Positions 22,596-34,530 of a stretch of DNA of 64,000 nt are shown piece after piece. This DNA is from Sisyra terminalis (Eukaryota > Arthropoda > Insecta > Neuroptera > Sisyridae). The first letter of the stretch is position 1; the number at the start of each line of letters is the position of its first letter. The notes under the pieces are model-generated. The model had not been told where the DNA came from. It worked only from the letters and a program-made list of their open reading frames with translations, and ran no database searches. The translations under genes were made by a program, and so were the position numbers. The stretch covers positions 47,565,050 to 47,629,049 of the forward strand of contig OY292277.1 of NCBI GenBank assembly GCA_958496175.1, given 5' to 3'.

Positions 22596-25005
22596 GACTG
22601 GGCCAAAAGAAACACTATATTTTTTTTTTTTTGAAAAGTATATCGAAAATATGATGATTTTAAATTCCTTGGGCAGTAAAAATTTATTTTTTTGGGAATA
22701 GAATTCCAATTTCTAACGGGAAAGATCAGAAGTATTTCTTTTTGCGTTTTCTAATCTATGCTTTAAAAATCGAAGTTTCAGGCCATGAGTGTTTAATAAA
22801 CTGGGCTAAAAAAATCGACTATTTTTTTTTGAAAAGTATATCGAAAGTATTGTTCTAAGTGACAAAAAAAAATATCGGAAAGGTTTGAGCCCTTAGTATT
22901 GAAGTTTATGTTAATTCGATATTAGTACCAAACTTTAAGGTCGCTACTGAACACACAAATATTAAGAGGACTATCATCTTTCATATCGATTTTTTTTGTG
23001 CTTTCATTTTTGCATCAATACTGTCAAACAATTAAGGTAAAAAAATTCATTTGCACATATATTTATAGAAAATTGAATTCCCTACAAAAAACCGAACCTT
23101 TACAAATTTTCGCCAGATACGCCGTTTCCGAATAATTAAGCTTTAAACATTGATATAATTATTAGATTTTTCTTCTTTATTTTGGAATTTTGTAACTAAC
23201 GAACAAATAAATATATAGAAATTAACAATATAGATTCTTGAAGGGAATTTAATGCTGTACAAAAAAGGTTTCTTAACGTTTTTACATAAAATCACTCTTT
23301 CAAAATTGGTTCAACAATACATCCTAGTCCACACTCAAAAATACACAAAAAATTTCTGGAGAATAGGTCTGGAGACTTAGGAGAAGTTCACTACAGTACA
23401 TAAGTACAGAAGAATTATTGGGCCAAAAAAACGGACTTTTTTTTTTGAAAAGTATATCGAAAATATTGTTCAAGGTGACAAAAAAAAATATCGGGAAGAT
23501 TTGAACCCTTAATATTAATATTAAGAGGTCTATCATCTTTAATTTCGATTTTTTATTTGTGCTTTCATTTTTGCGTCAATGCTGTCAAACTATCAAGGTA
23601 AAAAAATTCATCTGCACATATATTTCTAGAAAATTTAATTCCCTACAAAAAACGTTTTTTTAAAAATTTTCGCCAGACACACCGTTTCCGAATAATCAAG
23701 CTTTAAACATTGATATAATTTTTAGATTTATCTTCTTAATTTTGAAACTTTGTAACTAACGAACAAATAAATATATAGAAATGAACAATATAGATTCTTA
23801 AAGGAAATTTAATGTTCTACAAAATAGGTTTCTTAACGTTTTTACATAAAATCAGTTTTTTCAAAGTTATTTACTATTAAAGTTGTAAATGAAATATTAA
23901 ATTATTGTTTTTTTCGTTGAACCAATTTTGAAAAGGGTGATTCTATGTAAAAACGTTAAGAGAACTTTTTTGAAAAACATTAAATTCCTTTCAAGAATCT
24001 ATTTAGCTCATTTTTATATATTTATTTGATCGCATATGTACATATATTTATAGAAAATTAAACTCCCTACAACAAATGTCTTATTAAAAATTTTCGCTAG
24101 ATACGCCGTTTCCGAATAATCAAGCTTTAAACATAGATATAATTTTTAGATTTATCTTCTTTATTTTGGATTTTTGTAACTAACGAATAAATAAATGTAT
24201 GGAAATGAAAAAAAAATATTCTTGATGAAATATAAGGCTCTACATAAACGGTCACTTGGCGTTTTTACATAAAATCACTCTTTCAAAATTGGTTCAACAA
24301 CGAAAAAAACAATGATTTATTTTTTTTTGAACTTTAATTGTGAATAACTTTTGAAAAAAGGATTTTATGTAACAATATTAAGAAAGCTTTTTATTAGAAC
24401 ATTAAATTTCCTTCAAGAATCTATATTGTTAATTTCTATATATTTATTTGTTCCCTAGTTACAAAATTTCAAAATAAAGAAGATAAATCTAAAAATTAAA
24501 TAAAGAAAAAAACAATGAGATAATTTTTCCTTGAACTTTAATTGTGAATAACTTTTGAAAAAGTTATTTTATGTAAAAACATTTTGAAACCTTTTTTGTA
24601 GAGCATTAAATTACCTTCAAGAATCTATATTGTTCATTTCTATATATTAATTTGTTCGTTAGTTACAAAATTCCAAAATAAAGAAAATAAATCTAAAAAT
24701 TATATTAATGTTTAAAGCTTGATTATTCGGAAACTGCGTGTTTGGCAAAAATTTTTAAAGAGCCGTTTGTTGTCGAAAATTTAATTTTCTATTAATATAT
24801 TTACAAATAAATTGTTTTACCTTGATAGTTTGACAGCATTGACGCAAAAATGAAAGCAAAAATATAAAATCGAAATTAAAGATGATGAATCTTTTAATAT
24901 TAATATTAAGGGCTCAAACCTTCCCGATATTTTTTTTTGTCACTTTGAAGAATATTTTCGATATACTTTTCAAAAAAAAAAAATAGTCGATTTTTTGGCC
25001 CAGTC
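22596..25005. mobile_element. Composite of nested mariner-like palindromic elements
   Basis: The outer ends are GACTGGGCC at the left and GGCCCAGTC at the right, each bordered by TA. Inside, the same arm sequence appears several times. Left-type arms start near 22596 (fragment), 22800, 23418 and, partially, 24030. Right-type arms end at 25005 and occur partially around 23925-24010 and 24335-24500. Diagnostic blocks are AAAAGTATATCGAAAAT, GCGTCAATGCTGTCAAAC, CGCCGTTTCCGAATAATC and GTAACTAACGAACAAATAAA. The single-element form occurs at 39.5 kb and 47.3 kb. No transposase frame is present. The TA flank suggests Tc1/mariner mobilisation, which is inference. Confidence 0.75.
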
Positions 25006-26772
25006 TAATCTCTATAACATATCGGAAAAATTCGAAAAATATTTAGAAATTATGTACTTGATTGATCAGTAAAATGAAGACTTATAAATTGTTTAAGAAA
25101 TGGACTTTTTAATTGGATTCATAAAAATTTCCTGGGCAAGGAATTGTTGACATATATCAAGCATACGAAGTTGAGGGTATGTATTTTATAGATATTATTT
25201 GGGTGTTCGGGTAGCCGGGTAGTAACATAAGGATTAAACTAAGCAATAGACTTCTAAATGAAAATCTTTTATATTTTTCGTGATCTCTGAAAGTATGATC
25301 ATTAAAAATTATCCTATCAAGTGACAAAGGACTTAAAAAATCTTCCACTTTAAGAAATTTATGTGAAAATATTATTGATCGCAACTGTGGGCATTGAAAT
25401 AGATATATCGGCGTACTCCATTTTGTTACATGAAAATCAACGCATCCTCGATCAACGACTATCACAAAGTGAATCTAGCGAAAGCGTCGAAAGCCACCCT
25501 TCGTTATGTTTTCGTATACTTTTTCACGCAAAAGCACACCCTTACGAACCCCTGATTGAAATTCTCCCATTTGTAAAGGTTTGTTCACCCATTTGCAGTC
25601 CCAACTAAACGCGATGCATGAACTTAAAGAACACCAACTACGTGTATCGTATTTAATGAATATTTAAAAAAATTCTCACATGATCTTTACATACATAAAT
25701 ATATAGAGGAAGGATATTTTAAATACATAAGCGAAGCGACCGGTGGGTGGACTGTAACCATGTGTAGGTTCGGTTACATATATTCAGGTACAAACACATA
25801 CACACATAGACATTAAGGTTAAATTATATGTTAGCAACATTGATACAGTCGACCATATAAAATTTGCTGCCTCTCACCAATAGTTCCATCACAATTGCTT
25901 ATTCTGGTCATTTTTTATTACCTTATAAACATAGAGATAAAGTACCAACTCATGGTGAGGCTTTTTTTTCCCCGGTATATATTAATCTAAAGCACGTTTA
26001 CGATTGGTTCAAATTTTTAATGTATACTTTCTGTATGGTTTCTATAAAGGCAGTACAATCGAATTGGTGAGTAATGACCAGAAAATTTACAATGCAGCAA
26101 TGCGCGAATCGGCCACATGTTCGGCCCATTGAATTGTATTTGATATTTTTTTTTTTCAAAATTAAAAAAAAAAGGGAACAAACACTAACATGTCGGAAAT
26201 GTGTGGGTTTTGTATATATGGCGAAGATGTGGAGATTTTTTTTATTAACTTATAGAAAGTCAATACTTGGTGAGAGAGAAAAAATTTCGTAATGGCGGCC
26301 ACACGGGGCCCGAGCCACGTGTGAACCTCAAAAAGTTTCAAAATACTTTTTTTGGAAATTTAATTCAAACGATAGTGGGCGCCCGAAAACGGCCTCACAA
26401 ATTGGATACCAAAAGTGAACATATATGAAAGAAAAACGTGATTTTATTTTCGTGACTTATTTTTTAAATGTTAGAAAGAAATTTTACGATGTGCGAAATT
26501 GAATTTTTCCTGGCGGCGACAAATTATAGTTTATAAATAGTTCTTGTAACCGAGATCTTAGCAAAACGTGATTGTTTATAATAGATAGTGAAATTACTAT
26601 AAAACGTGTCAATAAACTGTATTAATTACAAATTAAATTCGCCGAAACAATATTAGAGTGGATCAAATGATTGCGTGATTTATTTTCAATATTTATTCAT
26701 TTGGGACTTAAGTAAAAAAAAATATTTTAAAGAAATTATTTCCCTACATAAAGCTGTATAAACTTTCCTAGT
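25006..26772. other. Non-coding stretch with mixed-composition island 25.36-26.34 kb
   Basis: The island is less AT-rich and includes patches such as GCGGCCACACGGGGCCCGAG (about 26295). It contains an 81-codon open frame on the plus strand (25363-25608) and a 102-codon frame on the minus strand (25157-25465) that partly overlap. Neither has a recognisable domain. A GT follows AAAG near 25577, but no matching acceptor or homology supports an exon. The island is a candidate regulatory region or unrecognised exon. Confidence 0.35.
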
Positions 26773-27455
26773 CTACGACAAAATTAAACAGGGTTTACCT
26801 TTATTTTTACGTATTTTTATATAGCAGTGATGTATGTTTTCTTTTCAAATCATGCATTAACTTTCCAATGATGAAAGCTCAAGAAAATTCAGTTGATATA
26901 AATTATTTAAATTGTCATGTTTCGCAATATTTCAATATTTTTTTGGGTACTTATTTCGACATATTTCGATTATAAAGATCCTAATATTCTAATTTTGATA
27001 ATCTACAACATTTTACTTCCATTTTTATTTATTTTTATACAGCAGTGATGTATGTGTTTTTTTTTCAAATCATACATTAACTTTCCAGGAATGAAAGCTT
27101 AGGAAGATTCAGTTGATATTTATTATTTAATTTGTCATGTTTTGCAATATTTCAATATTTCTTTAGGCACTTATTTCGACTTATTTCGATTATAAAGATC
27201 CTAATATTCTAGTTTTGGTTGTCTACAATAGAATTAATAGGGTTTACTTCCATTTTCACATATTTTTGTACAGCAGTGATGTATGTGATTTCTTTTCAAA
27301 TCATACATTAACTTTCCAAGAATGAAAGCTCAGGAAGATTCAGTTGATTTTAATTATTTATTTTTTCTTGTTTTCCCATATTTCAATATTTCTTTGGGTA
27401 CTTGTTTCGACTGCCTTTGTAAAAAAAATATAAAGATCCTAATATTGCAGTGTTG
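26773..27455 (+). repeat. Tandem repeat, three units of about 225 bp
   Basis: GCAGTGATGTATGT recurs at 26824, 27042 and 27273. Each is followed by TTTCAAATCATACATTAAC, CTTTCCA, AATGAAAGCT, ATTCAGTTGAT, TTTCAATATTTCTTTGGG and ATAAAGATCCTAATATT. The third unit has a short AT-rich insertion before ATAAAGATCC. No coding potential. Confidence 0.9.
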
Positions 27456-30400
27456 GTAAAGAGTTTAATGCTTTAAATTTTCTAACAATCTTATTTTATA
27501 AAACGAAAATTTCATGAATTGTAGCAACAATTGTTGCTGTTACGGTGTATAATTGTATTTAATAATTGTTCTAATTTAAAGTCCAAACGATATTGGTTGT
27601 TCGAAATTTAATTAAAATTATATCTGCCATCATTCTAACAATAGGTTTAGTGTCTATAATGTCTTTCAGGCATAATTTTACATTCATAAAATTTTTCTTC
27701 TGTAATGGTAAATATTAATTCAACTAATTATTGATCTCCTAATTTGATGTAAAGGTTTGGACGCTTAAAAAAACCACCTAGAAATATGGAAATTTTTTAA
27801 AAGCTTTTACAGGTTGAATATGTTATATTATCATATCCATCATATTCTACAGATCTGACATCTTCAGGTTATTCGCTGTTCTTGTATCCAAAAAAAATTT
27901 TAAATGATAAAGCCTTTAAAGACAAAAATTGAGTTGTCAAATCATTTAGATCAAATTTTTCCGTCAAAAACCAGAAATTATGCTTCTACCAAAAAGACAG
28001 AATAAAAGATATTGTACACAAAACGGTCAATTAGAATTCAGTGAAATATTCGTACACTAAATTGAATTCAGTTTTTATTTTTTACCAACTTATTCGCGAA
28101 GATTTAAGTCAGAATTTTCATTAAGGCCTCTTTGCTCTATTCTATAGAGTATGGAAAAGTTTTAAAAAAAATCAGTTGAATTATTAAAAATATGGTTCAA
28201 CTGGCAATCAATTTGAAGAAAATGTATTGTTTTATAAAAATCGTAAACATACCAATGCTTAAATTGATTACTGGGCTGATAAATGATGAAAATCACAAGC
28301 GACTTATGAGGTTTAGATTGGAAATCCCTGTCCTACGAAAACAAAAATTCTTATTTAAAATTGCAGTTTTGCATTTACCAATGTTCAAATTTCATAGGGC
28401 AAAAAAAATATTTAGTTTTCCATCTATTAAAAGCATAGTTGACTAATAAAGTGAACTAAATTTCACATATTAGATTTGATTATTATTTTAAAAATAATAA
28501 AAAAAAACTGCTCAAATATCCATTGGTAAATCAATAAGCCAAATGGAAGAATTTTTAACCGATAAAATACATTTTGAAAGTGAGAAAAAAACAATCTTTA
28601 GTCCGCAAAAATTGATATTTTGGTGGAAAAAAAGTCTTAATACTAATGGGACAATGAGAGTTTGAAAAATAAGGTGCGTTTATGGGTCTTCTGTGATGTC
28701 ATAATTTATATATTGGTACAAAGATATTAACAAATCATTGAACGGTTATCATAAATACAATAATACTTTGCGTATTTTTTTTACATTTTCCGCCATGAAA
28801 GTCATGTTTATACTCTAACATTTACTCGAAATTTTCTCTTCTATGGAATAGAGGATAATTATGGTTAGTATATGAAAAGTATATGAAAAAAGATGGTTTA
28901 TTAATCGTTTCATTACTAAATCTTTTATTAAAAATAAAAAAAAATCTTTTTTCAAACGATCAAAAAAAAAAATTGCAGTTAGAAGCAAAATCCCGTGAAT
29001 AATTTTCAAAAATGATTTTATTTTTTTTAAATGTCATCGTGTAAAGCTATATATACATTCTTAAAGAAAACTTTACTTTTGGAATAATCAAATTATAGTT
29101 AAGTTTAAAGAAAGTAAAGTAAATAATTTTCCAATAGTTCAAAAATGTTAACTAAAACGAAGCAAGTAGAAAAATCTATAGGACAATAACCATGAAAAAT
29201 CGGCCTTCAAAAGATATTGGATCTATTTTTGGAGAGCAAATTGATACTTAAAGGAAACATGTACTCTATACTCCAAGTTAGAGCATTCTATGTCTATTTA
29301 TTTGCAAATAAATCGAAAAAAATTAAGAATTAGAAAATATTTTTTTCTCAACAATGAATAAACCAATTTGACTGAAATTTAGATAAATTATATAAGTATA
29401 TAATGGCTTTACTCAAAAAAAAATTACAACCTTTAACCCTTATTTTATTTATTATTATTATATTTAACCCTTAACTATTTGAAATAGATGATTTTTCTAC
29501 TTTTCTGCTCGGAAGACTGTACAAAAGATTGTACAAAAAAGGTAGCAATAGATTTTGATTTTTTATTTCTATCCAATTTTTGTTGTTTTTCCCTATATCG
29601 CTTAAATATATCGAAAATCAAATCCTTCATTTCGTAAAACCAGAAGTTCCTAAAAAGGGAGCAATTACTCCTTAGTGAAGGTTGAAACTTTTTTTAAAGA
29701 GGTATCAACTACGAAGATAAATTATGGGGAGAAATTTAAGATTAATTGAATAATAAATTCCTAAAATTTCTTCGTTTTATCAAAATGAGCAATGAAGAAT
29801 TAAAAAAACGAAAACCACCATCGTTTAACCATTATCGTTGGTGGTTAAAAGATTGAGACTATGCTTCCCATAATTTTTTTCAGCTGCCACTTATTTATAA
29901 ATATCCTTATTTTCTTGTAAAATATCACTTTTACTTCCTTTAAAATTCACGCGATTTATATAATTGAAGTAATTTTGAACTATTAAATACTATAATGAAA
30001 CTGAAGATCTAACTTTATCAATTAACTTTCGTATTTATTCTTTAAATTTTCAAGTTTACGACTTGAGACAAGTATACGAATTTTTTATCAATTTTTGGTT
30101 GAGAAAATAGAAAATATCAGAAAACAGTGAAGAATTACAGTGAAAAATATGAAATTAAAAAATTTAAATCACTTTAGATTTAAGTTCAACCTTATTGCGG
30201 AAATTTCGATGCTCTTAGTGCATCACTTGCGTGGAAAATGATACTTTGAAGCAAAGAAAATTTTCAATAATTTCGATATATTTTTGACATCAAAAACAGC
30301 AATAATTTTTTTTTAGAAAAGACTTTACAAATGTTAAGGGTTTGAGGGTAATTTTTGCATAAACTTCACTGTTAGGTATTATATTTTTGAAAAATTACTT

Positions 30401-30928
30401 TAACATTGATAATTTAACTTCATGGATATTTTTGGCAGTTGAGCCTTTAAATTCATAAAGTAGAGAATTTGAAGTTTGGACACACTTTCTTTAGTATTTA
30501 ACTTGTTTTGTTAATTTTTTCAAATTTTTTTAATCATTAATGCAATTAAGTTCAATAATATCGTGAATTTCTAAGACCATTTCTGCTGAATTACATACTT
30601 ACTTTTATGAACAAATCAGTTAAGTATTAATAATAATTAAGTTTTACTCAATATAGTACAGCTCTATAAATATAGCAAATACCATATATCATATATCATC
30701 ACATAGCAAACAAATACCATAGATGTTGAAGATCTGTTAGTTTTTTACCGTATTCTGGTAGCCTAAATATCTAACCTACAAAATAAACATAAAAATAATT
30801 TTAATTGAGGGAACTAATCGATCATAAAACCCAAAGAAAAGAAAATACAACTTTGAACTAAACTTTTAGCGTTCAATCTTCCAAATAAAAATGGTTTAAT
30901 ATTTAATTCCAGCATAGATAATAAAATT
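27456..30928. other. AT-rich non-coding stretch
   Basis: Mostly low-complexity A/T. An 84-codon open frame at 28192-28446 and others of about 64 codons lack any recognised domain. A small hairpin (AACCACCATCG paired with CGTTGGTGGTT) lies at about 29813-29847. Confidence 0.55.
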
Positions 30929-31003
30929 CAGATCTCAGCTTTATTAAATAAGAAGACAATTCATATTGTTTAAGATCGGTTTTTTTATATAATATATTTT
31001 AAT

Positions 31004-31057
31004 ATTCAAATTAGCTACGTTTCGTTACGTATCGTAACTTCATCAGGCTCCTTGAAT
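31004..31057 (-). ncRNA. Hammerhead-ribozyme-like motif, family A, best copy
   Basis: Read on the minus strand, in order: AUUCAA, GG, AGC, the intact core CUGAUGA, an extra A, stem II GUUACG with AUA loop and CGUAAC, GAAA, CGUA, GCU, AAU, UUGAAU. AUUCAA pairs with UUGAAU and AGC with GCU, so stem I has an internal loop as type I hammerheads do. ACGU after GAA is self-complementary. Stem III would then be only two base pairs or form between two molecules, as reported for Penelope-associated hammerheads. The putative cleavage site is GUA before GCU. The extra A between the core and stem II departs from the canonical fold. No activity can be claimed. Confidence 0.6.
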
Positions 31058-31170
31058 CACAAAAAATATATAATAGTTTCAATTTAAATTCAATAAATTT
31101 ATATTTACTAATAATACATAATTTATCAACAATATTTATTGAATTCAAATTGAAACTATTATATATTTTT

Positions 31171-31216
31171 TGTGATTGATGAAGTTATGATACGTAACGA
31201 AACGTAGCTAAATTGA
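31171..31216 (+). ncRNA. Degenerate family A hammerhead-like copy
   Basis: Partner of the minus-strand copy. It keeps TGATGAAGTTATGATACGTAA then CGAAACGTAGCT and TTGAAT. A short deletion has removed the sequence between GTGATT and GATGAAG, including the 5' strand of stem I. Confidence 0.4.
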
Positions 31217-31275
31217 ATATTTAATAAAAAAAACGATCTTAAACAATCTGAATTGTCTTCTTATTTAATTCCAAC

Positions 31276-34200
31276 ACTGAACATATTCAATGAATTTGAA
31301 TGATTTTTAATTTTCGGTGAATTTCATTAAGAATATCTAATAGGAATGACTCTAATTGTTGGAAAACAAAATATTAATTTTCCATTAATTTTATTGCTTT
31401 TTTCGGTTTCAATTTTTAAATAGCTATAGTGGAACAATTTGGTAGTTAATAATTACTACAAAAATTTGGGTTTTTACAACGAATAATAGAAAAAATCATG
31501 CATTAGCAATTGAAGTTAATATATTGAAATTGTTAAGATTTGTCGTTTAAATTGAGAAATCTTCATATTTAAGGTATGGATGATAAAAATTCACGACTAA
31601 AACTTATGTAGAAGTCTTTTTACATTTGCATTTTCAATGATATATCTACAGAATAACGTATGAGGTACATGCAGTACATAGATTGAGGGTAGCTGATGCA
31701 GATAGCCGTGTAATGGAGTTGTCTCCTATTATGTAGTTTAATTGCACATAAATTGATAGTGCAGTTAGCCAGATGCAGCAATTGTCTATTCGGGAAACGG
31801 ATGAAAATCGCGGTTGATTTGGACGACTCGATCTCAAACATTAGAATTGTTAAATTATTTGTAAGGAGTTTGGAGATGTTGAAAGAATTTTTTTACAATT
31901 GTTCGCGTACTTGACGGGAATTCATGGAACAAGAAGACAATATCAAGAGGAACTCAGACCACTTTCCTCTCTCATTTCTTTCACTTGACTTTTTTTCACA
32001 TAACATATTTCTGCTAAAGAGATACACATTGAAAAGTATCTTTAAAAATCCATGGATAACATTTTGTTCGAGAAAAAATTCCAAGTCGTATTTCTCTTGT
32101 ATCTAAGGACGATTTAATACCTCAGGTTGGTACCTTTATATTACAGCCGTTTTGCAGAAGGTGTATAATGTATATACCCCTCAAATTAAACTCTACAATC
32201 ATAAAAATCCGTATTTTTTTGTCGAATCTTATTCCATTTGTGACACAAATTCAGAGACAGACATAACATACACAATTTCTGTTGTCCGTACTCTATAATT
32301 TTCGAATGGAAAACACAACCTCTACTTATGTTTATATTATGTCTTAGAGAGAAGAACGGACGACGATAATCTTTATCAAATGCCCAAACCCCAAAAGCCA
32401 TGGGACATTTTCTCATCCTACACCGGTCGACATACGACCAACAATAACGACTTTCTGGCCCCATCCTAATTATAGACATTACGACAAAACAAATGTCTCT
32501 GCCATGACCACAGCTAAAATGACCACATTTTCTTTAGAATCCTTCAAAAAATTCATATTATGTCATCATCATCATTATATGATTGTTCATTCCATCTATA
32601 AATAAAGCCGCGAAATAAATAACATATGGAAAATGGAAGATTTAAATAGCCAATTTCTAATAATTACAAAATAAAATTGGAAAAGTTTTCAATGGCTAAT
32701 CTTCCAATCAATCATATTGCTAACCATGTGCCTATTTAATACTATCTCTTATAAATTCAACAAATTATCTTTTGATCGATTATTTTAATTCAAAAAATAT
32801 ACTTAAAGTCGAAAAATCGAGATTTTCCCAAAAAAAATCTACCACAACCCGCCACTGGAAACCACCGGCTCGAATAACTCTTCATTATCCTTTGGTGCGT
32901 GTCTCGTAAACTTTAATTTACATATTTAATGAAAAGGACATTGGTGGCTAATTTTTTTCTTTCATTCAAAACCGATTTGCATATTTCCAATGTTGACATT
33001 TCAATTTTGGACTATTTGTATGTTAGATCATTGTAGGTGGGGATTCAAAGAATTCCATCCAAAGTCAATACAATTTCATACAAATCAAGAAGCCACATTT
33101 AACAAACGGAAAATTAAAATAGAAAACCATTTCTATAATTCAAAACGGATGATTCATACCTCACAGCAAAAAGACGCTCCTTTAATCGAATCCTCTATGG
33201 ATTTTAATTGAAATTATCCAGCGGTATCTTCCATATTTTATGGGTGTGTTTCGAGACTATACCATATATATATATATATCACTTCAATTGTGGGAGAGCA
33301 AATAAAAAAATTTCAACAGAGTTTTTGTTTTTACTTTTAAATTACACAAGCGGAAAAAATGTCCTATATAATTGATTTTAGAACAAAGGTTGTTGTTCGA
33401 CTTAGGTACACTATAATCGTTTTTTTTAACTTAACAAATTATTTATTAAATAATATTTGATAGTTATTTGTAGTTGAAGATTTAAGGGATGAGAATATCT
33501 ACATAAAAGTTTGCTTTTGATTAAAAATTTATTGATGTAAACGATTTTATTTGCAGCAGCTTTACCAACTGATAAACTATGAAAAATTTGTTACAAAAGA
33601 TTATTAAAATTAATTAGTTGTTCGATATTATAATAAATATACAAAGGCGATCTTTTCCTCATTATTTTTTAAATGAGAAAAATGGATTACCATTAAAATA
33701 ATAGCACTTTGTAAATAAAATATTTTTAAAGAGTATCATGTATTTTTGTCATTAAATATCGTTAAATTTTTATATGTGCCTATATGGAGACGAAACTTTA
33801 TTTCTTGTTTGTTCAAAATTTGAAATATTATTTTTAATTTTTGTCCTGAAACCGACGATATTATTGATTATATGACTTCTGAAACTTGCTTCAGACTTTA
33901 GGGAATTATTTTTTCATCACCTTTAAATATTCTCATACTATTGTGCAATCGTTCTATTGTTCTTACTTACTAATAACTTCCTTAATTGTTAAAGAAAACT
34001 AAATTTGAAAGAATTAAGTACTTATATTATTTTAAATTAATAATATACACTTTAAGCTCACGAAATTTCCAATGGTCATTTTCTTGCCCATTTCCCAAAC
34101 TAAAGTTGAAAAACATTTGATCAAAAATATAAATCTTAGTTTTCGTATATTTATTAAAAGGTGTTCCTTTTATAAATTTATTGGATTTGCTTTGATTTTC

Positions 34201-34277
34201 AATGTCAAATCAACAATTTATGCAGTACAGAAAATAAAATTAAAGCCTAATTTAATGAATAATAAGAAGGTACTTTA
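31276..34277. other. Non-coding stretch with a mixed-composition island 31.9-33.2 kb
   Basis: Less AT-rich patches lie at about 31890-32500 and 32850-33240. Open frames of 60-97 codons there, including 32186-32479 on the minus strand, show no recognised domain, and frames on both strands overlap. No gene is called. A run of AT dinucleotides at about 33264-33279 is a microsatellite. Confidence 0.45.
33264..33279. repeat. (AT)n microsatellite
   Basis: Uninterrupted AT dinucleotide run of about eight units. Confidence 0.9.
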
Positions 34278-34530
34278 GACTGGGTGAAAAAAAAACATTT
34301 TTTTTTTTTTGATTGCTAGATATGGTATATCAAAAATATTTATTCAGAATGATAAAAAAGGAGAAAGTTTATGGCCTAAATATTGAGATTTAGAGGTATA
34401 TTTTCGCAATTTTCAATTTTCCAATCCAAGGCGTATTTTTCTCTCAATACTTGGGAACCATCACATTAAAAAAAATTAACAACATTAAGTCTTAAAGGAA
34501 ATTTAATGCTCTACGAAAAATGCCAACCCT
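34278..34530 (+). mobile_element. Divergent relic of the mariner-like palindrome family
   Basis: Begins TA then GACTGGGTGAAAAAAA, like the left end of the elements at 39.5 and 47.3 kb. Further in it retains GGTATATCAAAAATATT, TTAGAGGTAT and, near 34495, AAAGGAAATTTAATGCTC then TACGAAAAA, in the expected order. The right half is not recognisable. Confidence 0.45.

Larger units (their letters stand above)
30929..31275. mobile_element. Inverted pair of PLE-like, hammerhead-bearing units (family A)
   Basis: Two copies of the unit seen at 1.36-1.92 kb face each other with arms of roughly 130-160 bp. The left arm is about 30945-31102 on the minus strand and the right arm about 31135-31266 on the plus strand, around an AT-rich centre. 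The outermost shared sequence is AATAAGAAGACAATTC at the left and GAATTGTCTTCTTATTT at the right. The pair forms one long dyad. No coding sequence. Confidence 0.65.

Noticed and set aside
25157..25608. Overlapping 81- and 102-codon frames on opposite strands
   Set aside because: Neither shows family motifs, and no matching splice sites or homology could be established. They are described only as part of a mixed-composition island.
32186..32479. 97-codon minus-strand frame with many Cys and Arg residues
   Set aside because: No spacing pattern of a zinc finger or other known domain, no flanking gene structure.
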